Assembly: GCA_018394315.1 (NCBI GenBank)
Contig: CP074575.1
Location: 186,001 to 250,000 of the forward strand
DNA length: 64,000 nt
Direction: 5' to 3'
Source: Mycoplasmatota bacterium
Lineage (GTDB): Bacteria; Bacillota_I; Bacilli_A; MAG-NZ
Made by a program: the position numbers and the translations under genes. Under the pieces are notes generated by a model. That model saw nothing but the letters and a program-made list of their open reading frames with translations, was not told the origin of the DNA and ran no database searches. Of this stretch, positions 16,256 through 24,825 are shown one piece after another. Each line of letters opens with the position of its first letter. Positions within the stretch are counted from its first letter, which is position 1.

Positions 16256-16984
16256 TTACATTTTACTTCTATTAACAGTAAAATCAAAGTATTCTGGTAA
16301 CATAGAGTGTCTATTGACTGCCATCACATTCCCTTGAGCGTCATAAATTGTTTCCTCAAACATGACTACTTTTGTATTTAGCGGAACATCTAGAATATCC
16401 TTTAAAAACTCACCCGCCTCTGAGAAAACAATCCTAGCAGTAGACTTAGCAGAATACTTCAGTAACTCGTTATCAACAAACTGAGAAATCTGATCTTTAT
16501 CATTTATTTCAACACTAAAATCGGACAAAACGGTGTTTGGAACTACATATAAAGAATAACAACATACATTATCTCTTATACTATATTCCTTATGGCAAAT
16601 CATAACAATACTACTATTATCTATTTGAAGTGCATCTTTTAAATATTTACCTGGTGCTTCGTATAAAACATTTATCAAGTTCTCTTCTAGCTCCTCTTTA
16701 CTAAAAGAGTATGGAATTGGCACTAGTTTTTCCAATCCGCTTGCCAGTCTTTTCGTAGCATTAGAGACAAAATTTCCTTTACCTTGTTTGTTATATATAA
16801 TACCATTTTCTTGTAGAATCAGTAAAGCTTGTCTTAAAGTGCCTCTACTTACATTAAATGATTTTGATAATGTAACCTCACCAGGTAGTTTATCCCCTGG
16901 TTTCATTTCTCCACTTAATATTGTTTCGTATATCTTCTCATATATATCTACATATAAAGGTTTTTTATTTATTTGAGCAGTCAC
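16256..16984 (-). CDS. GntR/HutC-family transcriptional regulator of the purine operon
   Basis: A 242-residue repressor. The N-terminal winged helix (about 5-75) has GEMKPGDKLPGEVTLSKSF, VSRGTLRQALLILQENGII and KQGKGNFVS. The C-terminal part (about 95-240) is a UTRA effector-binding domain (VMFEETIYDAQGNVMAVNRH). It is the last gene of the nucleoside uptake and salvage operon and is preceded by an inverted repeat at 17000-17022, which suggests autoregulation. The effector is probably a purine or nucleoside, inferred from the neighbours only. Confidence 0.88.
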   Translation of the reverse strand: MTAQINKKPLYVDIYEKIYETILSGEMKPGDKLPGEVTLSKSFNVSRGTLRQALLILQENGIIYNKQGKGNFVSNATKRLASGLEKLVPIPYSFSKEELEENLINVLYEAPGKYLKDALQIDNSSIVMICHKEYSIRDNVCCYSLYVVPNTVLSDFSVEINDKDQISQFVDNELLKYSAKSTARIVFSEAGEFLKDILDVPLNTKVVMFEETIYDAQGNVMAVNRHSMLPEYFDFTVNRSKM

Positions 16985-16999
16985 AGTAACACCCCTTTA

Positions 17000-17022
17000 A
17001 CAATTACCAGTATAGTAATTGT
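17000..17022. promoter_or_regulatory. Inverted repeat upstream of gntR
   Basis: Half-sites ACAATTAC and GTAATTGT separated by 7 bases, between the deaminase stop (17024) and the gntR start (16984). The half-sites closely resemble ACAATTAT/ATAATTGT around the main operon promoter at 24660-24695, supporting one shared operator type. Confidence 0.55.
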
Positions 17023-17023
17023 A

Positions 17024-18361
17024 TCATATTTTTTCACTAAAGTAACTTATACTACTTAGTATCCTCTTTGAAGATTTAGCGCACTCAGAATAAACTTTAT
17101 CTCTTGATAACTTAAGAGAGATTCTATCTTTGTAAATAAATTCACCATTTACAATAACATCTGAAACATCAGCTGAATTTGCAGAATATACGATTGCTGA
17201 GGTTACCATATTAAAACTCTCTAAATGTAGTGGGTTCATATTAGCTCTTGATGTATCAATAATAGTTAAATCTGCAAATTTTCCAACCTTAATACTTCCA
17301 ATTTTATCTTCCATGTACAAACACTTGGCAGCTTCAATAGTAATTAACTTTAATGCATCATATGCACTTAATAAAGTAGGATCATTATATTTCATTTTTT
17401 GAATCAATATCCCAGTTTTCAAGTCAGAGAGTATATCGAAACTATTGTTTGATTGCACTCCATCAAGCGCTAATGAAATATCAATATCCGAATCTTTTAG
17501 TTCTTTATAATTCAAATATCCAGAGACAAGTTTCAGATTACTTACAGGATTATAACTAACCTTAACATTGTTATCTCTGTAAATTTTTCGATCTTCTTCA
17601 TCTATATGTATACTATGTGCTGCAAGCGTCTTACATTTTAATACCCCAAGCTTGTTTAAGTACTGAGTTGGACTCATTCCTGTATTTTTGAAACAGTCAT
17701 CGTTTTCATCTATTGTTTCGGATATATGAATGTGTACAATTAAATCATGTTCTAACGCTAAATCCCTTACATCTACTAACGTGTTTTTGTTGCAGCTATA
17801 AATGGCATGAGGCCCTATACAGGGATAAATTAGAGTTTCTTCACTCTTATTAATATGTTTTTCTATAAACTTTCTTGCTTCTTCAAAAGTGTTATCAGTT
17901 TCAGGACTCGGATTAGTAAAAACAGTTGGTGCAATGAAAGCCCTTAGTCCAGATTCGATTGCCGCATTAGCAATTGATTCACTATAATAAAACTGATCTG
18001 CATAGGTTGTAATACCAGCTTCAGTTAACTCAAGGCAACTTAACTTTGTTGCATTGTAAGCATCTTCTGCAGTAATAAATCTCTCTGCTGGCCACATATA
18101 ATTTTTGAGCCAATCCATTAAGTATAAGTCGTCTGCAATACCTCTAAACAGTGGGGAATGAGTGTGAGTATGTGTATTAATGAAACCAGGTAACACAATT
18201 TTCCCTGACATATCAAAAATTTCGCCTTTAGTATCAGATATATTTGTTTTAGAAATAGATTCTATTATATTATCTCTTATTATTATCATTCCATCAGGGA
18301 AAAACTTACTACTTTCTTCCATTGTAATAATAGTACAGTTGATTAAAGTTTTATAACTCAT
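17024..18361 (-). CDS. Amidohydrolase, nucleoside/SAH/MTA deaminase-like
   Basis: A 445-residue metal-dependent deaminase of the MtaD/ATZ-TRZ group. Metal-site motifs are HTHTHSPLFRG (about residues 62-72), VHIHISET, AAHSIHI and ALDGVQSNNS. The family deaminates S-adenosylhomocysteine, methylthioadenosine or adenosine to the inosine forms. In this operon an adenosine-type nucleoside is the likeliest substrate, so that the products feed the phosphorylases upstream. Length and domain order are normal. The palindrome at 18384-18405 separates it from the preceding gene. Confidence 0.85.
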   Translation of the reverse strand: MSYKTLINCTIITMEESSKFFPDGMIIIRDNIIESISKTNISDTKGEIFDMSGKIVLPGFINTHTHTHSPLFRGIADDLYLMDWLKNYMWPAERFITAEDAYNATKLSCLELTEAGITTYADQFYYSESIANAAIESGLRAFIAPTVFTNPSPETDNTFEEARKFIEKHINKSEETLIYPCIGPHAIYSCNKNTLVDVRDLALEHDLIVHIHISETIDENDDCFKNTGMSPTQYLNKLGVLKCKTLAAHSIHIDEEDRKIYRDNNVKVSYNPVSNLKLVSGYLNYKELKDSDIDISLALDGVQSNNSFDILSDLKTGILIQKMKYNDPTLLSAYDALKLITIEAAKCLYMEDKIGSIKVGKFADLTIIDTSRANMNPLHLESFNMVTSAIVYSANSADVSDVIVNGEFIYKDRISLKLSRDKVYSECAKSSKRILSSISYFSEKI

Positions 18362-18383
18362 TATTAGATCCTTTCTAATCTAA

Positions 18384-18405
18384 AATAGGTGTATATACAC
18401 CTATT
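18384..18405. promoter_or_regulatory. Perfect 22-bp palindrome between phosphorylase and deaminase genes
   Basis: Arms AATAGGTGTAT and ATACACCTATT mirror exactly. The centre TGTATATACA resembles known GntR/HutC-type operators. It overlaps the stop of the upstream gene and lies 22 bases before the deaminase ATG. A short TTTT follows, so a processing or attenuation hairpin is the alternative. Confidence 0.5.
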
Positions 18406-19174
18406 CTTTTAACTGTTCTTGTCGATATATTGCCTCTAGTATTATTTGAATTTCTTTTTCCCATGCTTCGGCTAATTTTACATTCTTCTCTTGGTAAATT
18501 ACTTCACCAGTTTTCAGATTACCAGATACACCACAGATACAAGCAGCCTTAATACCTCTTACATGGGCTACAGTGAATATTGCTGATGCTTCCATTTCGA
18601 TGTTTGTAACCTTTAAATCTATAAGTTTTTGAATCCACTCTGGTGTTTCTCCATAAAAAGCATCATCAGTAGCGCTGATACCAGTAAATACATTGACGTC
18701 AGTCCCATTAGTTAATTCTTTCGCGACACTCTGAATCAGATTAGTGAACTGGAAATCTGGTATTGCGGGAAATTGATTTGGAACATAAAACTTTGAAGTT
18801 CCTTCATTTTTCATAGATGCTGATGAAATTATCAAATCTCCTATTTTTATTTCATCTTGTAGTGCTGCAGTACTTCCAATTCTAATCAACACCTTAGCGC
18901 CTATGTTTATTAATTCTTCAGATGCAATTGCTGCGGAAGGACAACCCATTCCCGTTGATGTAACACTAACTTTTACACCTTTATAATATCCCGTATAAGT
19001 TCTGTGCTCACGGTTATTAGCTACTAATTTAGCATCATCTAAGTATTTAGCAACAATGTCAGATCTAGCTGGATCTCCTGGTAATAATACATACTCGCCA
19101 ATGTCATTTGGCTTCATTGCGATATGATATTGTATCGCATTTTTTGTAACTTCTTCTTTATTTAATATAGACAT
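18401..19174 (-). CDS. Nucleoside phosphorylase (PNP/uridine phosphorylase family)
   Basis: A 257-residue member of the trimeric/hexameric nucleoside phosphorylase family. Motifs include the phosphate loop LLPGDPARSDIVAKYL, STGMGCPSAAIASEELI, RIGSTAALQDEIKIGDLII and EMEASAIFTVAHVRGIKA with the substrate-binding glutamate. It splits nucleosides with phosphate into base and (deoxy)ribose-1-phosphate. It follows the uridine-phosphorylase-like gene by 14 bases in the same operon. Sequence alone does not settle purine against pyrimidine specificity; the paired paralogue suggests the two divide the substrates. Confidence 0.88.
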   Translation of the reverse strand: MSILNKEEVTKNAIQYHIAMKPNDIGEYVLLPGDPARSDIVAKYLDDAKLVANNREHRTYTGYYKGVKVSVTSTGMGCPSAAIASEELINIGAKVLIRIGSTAALQDEIKIGDLIISSASMKNEGTSKFYVPNQFPAIPDFQFTNLIQSVAKELTNGTDVNVFTGISATDDAFYGETPEWIQKLIDLKVTNIEMEASAIFTVAHVRGIKAACICGVSGNLKTGEVIYQEKNVKLAEAWEKEIQIILEAIYRQEQLKE

Positions 19175-19188
19175 TTTTCTTCCTCCAA

Positions 19189-19950
19189 CTAATTTTCTTT
19201 GTCTGCCATAATAATGTTTCTCATTCCTTGGATACCAACTTCAATTGCTCTTTTTTCAACATCAATTGGATATCCACTATTTCTATTTGTGGTACCAACA
19301 TCGGTTGCTGATACTAAAACCGTAGCTACCCTAACATTTAATGAAGCAGCAACTAAGAATAATGTCGCTGATTCCATAGACGTACTTTGAGCTCCACCCA
19401 TTAGGTATGAATTCCATCGATTTATTAAATCATAACCAATTGGTTTTGTTTCCGGTTCAGTTTGTGTATAAAATGAATCTTTAGTAATATTCACTCCGAT
19501 TTTAGGATCATACCCTAGTGATTTCGCACCACTTTCTAGGTGCTTAACCAACTCGTAAGTTGGGACTGCTGGAAACTCCATAGGAAGATAATGTGACCCT
19601 GTACCTTCCATTCTTACTACTCCATTTGGAATTACTACATCACCCTTTTCTACGAGAGTAGAAGTTGAAGCACATGTTCCAATACGAATGAATGTATCGA
19701 CTCCAATTTTTTTTAATTCTTCCATACATATTGCAGCTGATGGTCCACCGATACCAGTTGAAACAACTAGCACTTTTTCACCATCTAAGTAACCTTCATA
19801 TGATGTATATTCTCTATGTTGTGCAAGCAATTTATGATTATCAAGAAATTTCGCTATCCTAACACATCTATCAGGATTACCTGGTACGAAAGCATATTTT
19901 GCACTATCTTCTTCTGATAATGCGATGTGCATTTGTTTTTTGTTGTCCAT
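19189..19950 (-). CDS. udp: Uridine phosphorylase-like nucleoside phosphorylase
   Basis: A 253-residue protein resembling E. coli Udp: FVPGNPDRCVRIAKFL, STGIGGPSAAICMEELKKIG, RIGTCASTSTLVEKGDVVI, MEFPAVPTYELV and MESATLFLVAASLNV. It cleaves uridine (or related nucleosides) to base and ribose-1-phosphate in the cytosol. It sits 15 bases after the second permease gene, so imported nucleosides are cleaved at once. The symbol rests on resemblance; a broader specificity is possible. Confidence 0.82.
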   Translation of the reverse strand: MDNKKQMHIALSEEDSAKYAFVPGNPDRCVRIAKFLDNHKLLAQHREYTSYEGYLDGEKVLVVSTGIGGPSAAICMEELKKIGVDTFIRIGTCASTSTLVEKGDVVIPNGVVRMEGTGSHYLPMEFPAVPTYELVKHLESGAKSLGYDPKIGVNITKDSFYTQTEPETKPIGYDLINRWNSYLMGGAQSTSMESATLFLVAASLNVRVATVLVSATDVGTTNRNSGYPIDVEKRAIEVGIQGMRNIIMADKEN

Positions 19951-19965
19951 AATTTACCTCTTCTC

Positions 19966-20922
19966 TTATCTTTTACTAACGTCATATGGTTCTCCTAATG
20001 CATCAGGAGCAGTAGATTCACTATTTGCTAACGTTAGAATTATCAGTGTTGCAATATAAGGAATCATTTTATAGAATTCAGATGGTATAAAGTGTATATT
20101 CGATAAAAAGCCTAATCCCGAATATGCAGAAGCAATTGTTTGCATTATTCCAAAGAATAGTGACGTGAAGATTATCCGCTTAATATCCCACTTACTAAAT
20201 ACCAGTACTGCAATGGCTAAGAAACCATACCCAGAAACATTGGCACTAAACTCCACTGATGTAGGAATAAAGAAAATAACTCCTCCTAATCCAGCAAAAG
20301 CACCTGATAATATGATACTTATATACCTTACTCTAGATACATTAACTCCTGCTACATCTAATGCTTGTGGAGATTCACCACTAGCCCTTAAACGTAACCC
20401 AAACCTTGTCTTAGTTATTACAAATAGACTCACTATGAATATCAGAATAGCAGCATAAGTAGTAATATACGCTCTTTCAAACAATATAGGACCTAATATT
20501 GGTATCTTACTTAATATAGGAACCGATTCGATGTAAAATCGATTTTTAAAGGGAATTAGTTCACTTGGTGTTAGTTCTTTAGCGATAAAAACTGCTAATG
20601 CTGGAGCTAAGATATTAAGTGCGGCTCCACTTATTGCTTGATTCGCTTTCATACTTACTGAAGCATATGCATGTAATAGTGACAGTCCAATTCCTCCCGC
20701 CATTGCGACAACCATAGCTAATATAAGTGCAACTTGACCATTAATCATTCCATCTGTCAAATATAAGAATAAGATTCCAGTAAAAGCACCGAATATCATT
20801 AAGCCCTCTAGTGCAATATTAACTACACCTGATTTTTCTGAGAATAATCCTCCAATTGCTACCACTAATAGTGGCATCGAGAAAAATAACATTTGTTGAA
20901 GTAGAAATAACAAATTACTCAC
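19966..20922 (-). CDS. Nucleoside ABC transporter permease (NupC/RbsC type), second subunit
   Basis: A roughly 318-residue BPD_transp_2 permease with about nine membrane helices. Motifs: EKSGVVNIALEGLMIFGAF near the N-terminus and RLRASGESPQALDVAGVNVSR in the middle loop, both typical of the BMP-linked nucleoside importers. The start GTG at 20922 overlaps the upstream permease stop by 8 bases (GTGAGTAA) with GAGGAAG before it; earlier ATGs would overlap far more. It forms the membrane channel with the next gene upstream. Confidence 0.88.
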   Translation of the reverse strand: MSNLLFLLQQMLFFSMPLLVVAIGGLFSEKSGVVNIALEGLMIFGAFTGILFLYLTDGMINGQVALILAMVVAMAGGIGLSLLHAYASVSMKANQAISGAALNILAPALAVFIAKELTPSELIPFKNRFYIESVPILSKIPILGPILFERAYITTYAAILIFIVSLFVITKTRFGLRLRASGESPQALDVAGVNVSRVRYISIILSGAFAGLGGVIFFIPTSVEFSANVSGYGFLAIAVLVFSKWDIKRIIFTSLFFGIMQTIASAYSGLGFLSNIHFIPSEFYKMIPYIATLIILTLANSESTAPDALGEPYDVSKR

Positions 20923-22006
20923 CTTCCTCTCTAAGTTTAAATACCTTAACTGCAAGTTTCTCAAAAACTAGTGAGAGTGCACTACAGTAAATAATTAATG
21001 CAGTAATAACATCAATTACCTCAGGAGCAAAATCATATAATTGCATATCCTGTCCACCAACTTTTAAGTAGCCAAAGAATAAGCCTGATAAGAATATACC
21101 AATAGGCTCAGTCAATCCTAGTAAAGCAACTGATATACCCATAAAACCTTCAGCAGGTAGAATGTCATGTACTTTTAAATACTTACCCGCATCAGTTAAG
21201 AATAATACCCCGCCTGCTAAACCTGCCAAAGCTCCAGCAATCATCATCGAATAGAGAATACTCTTCTTTTCATCAATACCTGCATATTTACTTGCATCTT
21301 TATTTAATCCCACAGCTTTAAGCTCAAAGCCAAAGACTGTTTTATTCAAAATAAAATAAATAATGAAGGTACAAACAATTGCAATTATAAACCCTCCTTG
21401 AATATTTGAATGAACGAATATTTTATCTAGACCAAACTTAGGTATGATTGCATTTCCATTAATTGGAAGTGATTCGTTTTTTAAATTATTGTAAATACTA
21501 TTTTTTACTAGATAGTTAACGAAGAATAGTGCTATATAATTCATCATTATTGTTGACACAACTTCATGTACACCTTTAAAAGCCTTCAGTATCCCCGGCA
21601 AAATCGCCCATAAACTACCAAAAACTCCAGCAGCAATTAATGCGAAAAACCACTGAGTAGGTCCCAACCAAGTAAACCTAACTCCTATAAATAATGCTAT
21701 GAATGCTCCCATCAACATTTGTCCGGTTGCACCAATGTTAAATAATCCTGTCTTGAATGCAAATCCAACTGATAATCCTGTTAAAATGATTGGAGTTGCA
21801 AAATAAATAACATTTCCTAGCGATGAAGTCCCTCTACTAAAACCGGACAATAACATTGTGAAAAAGGCTGGTAGTGCTTGTACAGGATTGGTAAATATCA
21901 AGATTACCAGTCCCGTTATTAATCCCGTCAGAATAGCAAGTAATGCAGAATACATCCTAACTAGGGATCTAGATCTTAGCCTTCGTGTAATCTTATTTTT
22001 GATCAT
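20915..22006 (-). CDS. Nucleoside ABC transporter permease (NupB/RbsC type), first subunit
   Basis: A 363-residue BPD_transp_2 permease. The N-terminus RRLRSRSLVRMYSALLAI is basic, then come about ten membrane helices with FKTGLFNIGATGQMLMGAF and GLNKDASKYAGIDEKKS, the conserved nucleoside-importer loops. It overlaps the ATPase gene by 14 bases and the second permease by 8, so translation is coupled. Partner of the ATPase at 21993 and the BMP lipoprotein. Confidence 0.9.
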   Translation of the reverse strand: MIKNKITRRLRSRSLVRMYSALLAILTGLITGLVILIFTNPVQALPAFFTMLLSGFSRGTSSLGNVIYFATPIILTGLSVGFAFKTGLFNIGATGQMLMGAFIALFIGVRFTWLGPTQWFFALIAAGVFGSLWAILPGILKAFKGVHEVVSTIMMNYIALFFVNYLVKNSIYNNLKNESLPINGNAIIPKFGLDKIFVHSNIQGGFIIAIVCTFIIYFILNKTVFGFELKAVGLNKDASKYAGIDEKKSILYSMMIAGALAGLAGGVLFLTDAGKYLKVHDILPAEGFMGISVALLGLTEPIGIFLSGLFFGYLKVGGQDMQLYDFAPEVIDVITALIIYCSALSLVFEKLAVKVFKLREEGE

Positions 22007-23528
22007 TACTCACACCTCGCTTTGAACCAGACATGAAAAGTCCAATTTCTTCATATGTTGTTTTATCGGGATTAAGATCTGCTACAATCTCACCTTCAAA
22101 CATTACCAATATTCTATCGCTAATGTTCATTACTTCGTCCAACTCTAATGATGAAATTAAGATAGATTTTCCCTTATCTCTTTCTTGAATAATTTTCTCA
22201 TGAATGTACTCGATAGCGCCTGCATCAAGGCCTCTTGTGGGTTGAACTGCAATCAATAAGTCTGGAGACCTAGCTATTTCTCTTGCTAAAATGGCCTTTT
22301 GTTGATTACCTCCTGACATGCTTCTAACAATCGACCTAGGACCTCGACCACTTCTAATATCAAATAATTCAATTAATTCCTCGGCGTTTTTGGTTATTTC
22401 ATCAAAATCGAGAACACCCTTTTTTTGATACTTAGTATTGAAGTATTCTTGTAATACTAAATTTTGCTCGAGACTATAATCAAGCACTAATCCATGCTTA
22501 TGCCTATCTTCAGGAATATGCGAGATTCCAGTCAATGTTCTATTTCTTACTTTCATATTGCTAATATCAGTTCCAGATACAAAAATATTACCGGTTGCAC
22601 CTTGGATAAGACCAGTAATGGAATAAATCAACTCTGATTGACCATTTCCGTCTATCCCAGCTATAGTTACTACTTCTCCTGCTCTAACCTCGAAATTTAC
22701 ATTTTTTAAGATATTCTTTGAAGAAGTTGCCGATTTCAAATTTAAATTATCAACTTTCAATACTATATCACCAATGTTTGGTAAACCCTTCTTAACCTTA
22801 AAGTTTACCTCGCGACCTACCATCATTTTTGATAACTCGTCTTTATTCGTTTTATTTATATCAACAGTTCCTATAGACTTTCCTGTTTTTAAAACAGTAC
22901 ATCTATCTGCAACACTCATTATTTCATCTAACTTATGCGTGATTAAGATAACTGATTTCCCTTCTTTAGTAAACTTCTCAATAATTAACATCAAATCATT
23001 AATTTGTTGAGGAGTTAAAACCGCAGTTGGTTCATCAAAAATTAGAATATCAGCGTCTCGATATAACATTTTCAATATTTCTACTCTTTGTTGCATTCCT
23101 ACAGTTATATCCGAAATTACTGCATCTGGATCAACATTTAGATTATACTTCTCACTTAAATCAACAATTCTCTTTCTAGAAGCAGAAAGATCCACCACAC
23201 CATTCTTTACCTCTTCAATACCTAGAATTATGTTCTCTGTAACTGTAAAGTTTTTTACTAATTTAAAATGTTGGTGTACCATTCCTATACCTAACTGATT
23301 TGCGTGATTGGGTCCTTTAATCTTGACCACTTCTCCATTTAATAGAATATCGCCAAAATCTGGTTTATAAATTCCGAACAAAATATTCATTAGTGTAGAC
23401 TTGCCCGCACCATTTTCTCCTAGAATAGCATGAACTTCGCTTTTGCGAAGTTCAAATGAAATATTATCATTAGCTTTTATTCCAGGAAAGGATTTTGTGA
23501 TATTTTGCATTTTTAAAACACTGTGCAT
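21993..23528 (-). CDS. Nucleoside ABC transporter ATPase with two tandem ATP-binding domains
   Basis: A 511-residue double ATPase of the RbsA/NupA class. Domain 1 (about 1-240) has GENGAGKSTLMNILFG and ILIFDEPTAVLTP; domain 2 (about 255-505) has the degenerate Walker A GIDGNGQSELIYSI, SGGNQQKAILARE and LLIAVQPTRGLDAGA. The change from lysine to Q in the second Walker A and the VQP in Walker B are usual for this class. It energises nucleoside uptake. It starts 29 bases after the BMP lipoprotein gene. Confidence 0.92.
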   Translation of the reverse strand: MHSVLKMQNITKSFPGIKANDNISFELRKSEVHAILGENGAGKSTLMNILFGIYKPDFGDILLNGEVVKIKGPNHANQLGIGMVHQHFKLVKNFTVTENIILGIEEVKNGVVDLSASRKRIVDLSEKYNLNVDPDAVISDITVGMQQRVEILKMLYRDADILIFDEPTAVLTPQQINDLMLIIEKFTKEGKSVILITHKLDEIMSVADRCTVLKTGKSIGTVDINKTNKDELSKMMVGREVNFKVKKGLPNIGDIVLKVDNLNLKSATSSKNILKNVNFEVRAGEVVTIAGIDGNGQSELIYSITGLIQGATGNIFVSGTDISNMKVRNRTLTGISHIPEDRHKHGLVLDYSLEQNLVLQEYFNTKYQKKGVLDFDEITKNAEELIELFDIRSGRGPRSIVRSMSGGNQQKAILAREIARSPDLLIAVQPTRGLDAGAIEYIHEKIIQERDKGKSILISSLELDEVMNISDRILVMFEGEIVADLNPDKTTYEEIGLFMSGSKRGVSNDQK

Positions 23529-23557
23529 AATATTATCTCCTTAACTTGAAAAGCTTT

Positions 23558-24613
23558 CTATTCTACTACTGTTACAGTTGTTCTTTCTAAATCTAAGTCT
23601 GCAGGAATTGCAACTTCATGGCTCTTCGTTACAACGACTTCGCCAGAGATTATTTTACTTAACACAGCTTCATATTCAGCTTTTGTAAAGTTAGAAAATC
23701 TAGAAAAGTCGTTTGGCATTGCCACTCCACCTTCAGCAGCTGTAAGATTTACAATTTGTCCGCCTCTGAAATCACCGGCATAAAACTCTTTTATTGCTGA
23801 ATAAACAGAATCACTTAATTGTTTTAAAGATGAAGTAAGAATTACTTCTGACAAATCCTTTTGGTCAACGTTACAACCAATTACTGTTTTACCAGGAGAC
23901 TCTTCAGCTGCACTGATTGCACTGTTTACTGCACCACCAGCTGCGACAAATATTGTTTCGACTCCACCAGCATACCAAGAAGCTGCCAAAGTTTTATTTT
24001 CAGGTTTAGCATCAAATGTTCCTAAATATTTGTACTTAACAGATACGTCAACATCATCTTCTCTAGCTGCATATTCTGCTCCTTCTAAGTAACCTACACC
24101 GAATCTAACTACTGCAGGAACACTAATACCACCAAAGAAACCTAAATCATGGCTTCCCTCTTTAACTGCAGCATAACCAACCAAGAATCCCGCTTGTTCT
24201 TCTGCATAATAGATTGACATTACATTATCATCAATTCTAAATTCTGACCAATCTGCATTATGTGGATCGGCATCAAGTAGAATAATTTTAACATCCGGAA
24301 ATTCACTTTGAGCATCAAACACAGGTTCACCGAAACTAAATCCAGGACACACTACTACTTTTGCTCCACCTTTCACAGCAATTCTGATTGCATCAAGTCT
24401 TGCTTTTGCAGAATCTTCTGCAGGTCTATAATACTTGTAAGATACATTGAATTCTTCAGCGTATTGCTCTATACCTTCCCATGCACCTTGGTTAAATGAC
24501 TTATCATCAACTGGACCAAAATCAGTGACTAAAGCCAATTCGTAACTAGATCCACAACCTGTTACTAATAGTACTACTAATACGAGTGTAAATAAACTAA
24601 ATATTTTCTTCAT
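23558..24613 (-). CDS. BMP-family nucleoside-binding lipoprotein
   Basis: A 351-residue substrate-binding lipoprotein with lipobox LLVTGC (cysteine at residue 20). It has ALVTDFGPVDDKSFNQGAWE, KVVVCPGFSFG, GFFGGISVPAVVRFGVGYLE and TIFVAAGGAVN, the hallmark motifs of the PnrA/BmpA family that binds purine nucleosides. As first gene of the operon it is transcribed from the promoter at 24672-24700. It delivers nucleosides to the two permeases and ATPase behind it. Confidence 0.93.
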   Translation of the reverse strand: MKKIFSLFTLVLVVLLVTGCGSSYELALVTDFGPVDDKSFNQGAWEGIEQYAEEFNVSYKYYRPAEDSAKARLDAIRIAVKGGAKVVVCPGFSFGEPVFDAQSEFPDVKIILLDADPHNADWSEFRIDDNVMSIYYAEEQAGFLVGYAAVKEGSHDLGFFGGISVPAVVRFGVGYLEGAEYAAREDDVDVSVKYKYLGTFDAKPENKTLAASWYAGGVETIFVAAGGAVNSAISAAEESPGKTVIGCNVDQKDLSEVILTSSLKQLSDSVYSAIKEFYAGDFRGGQIVNLTAAEGGVAMPNDFSRFSNFTKAEYEAVLSKIISGEVVVTKSHEVAIPADLDLERTTVTVVE

Positions 24614-24638
24614 AATGCCCTCCTTTAAATGTGGTTAA

Positions 24639-24656
24639 ACAAGTTAATTAACTTGT
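24639..24656. promoter_or_regulatory. Perfect 18-bp palindrome in the BMP leader
   Basis: ACAAGTTAA/TTAACTTGT, fully symmetric, lies just downstream of the -10 box and about 26 bases before the BMP ATG. It is a candidate second operator or leader hairpin; no T-run follows. Confidence 0.5.
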
Positions 24657-24659
24657 CCA

Positions 24660-24700
24660 ACAATTATACTGATACTACCACATTTGGATAATTGTGTCAA
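24660..24700 (-). promoter_or_regulatory. Sigma-A promoter of the purine operon inside an inverted repeat
   Basis: Leftward TTGACA (24700-24695), a 17-base spacer, TAGTAT (24677-24672). The half-sites ATAATTGT (24688-24695) and ACAATTAT (24660-24667) flank the -10, so a bound repressor would cover the promoter. They resemble the repeat before gntR. Confidence 0.65.
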
Positions 24701-24825
24701 CGCTTTCTTAGAGTTCATAATCCTAGTAACATCTTGTATGATTACTTAAAAAATAAAAAAAGTAAAGCTGAAATTAGCCATACTCTTTTGATAATTATAC
24801 CTAAATTACCTGACAAATACTCTTA

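Noticed and set aside
20165..20458. 97-codon rightward ORF inside the permease gene
   Set aside because: It is antisense to a well-supported permease and has no ribosome-binding site.
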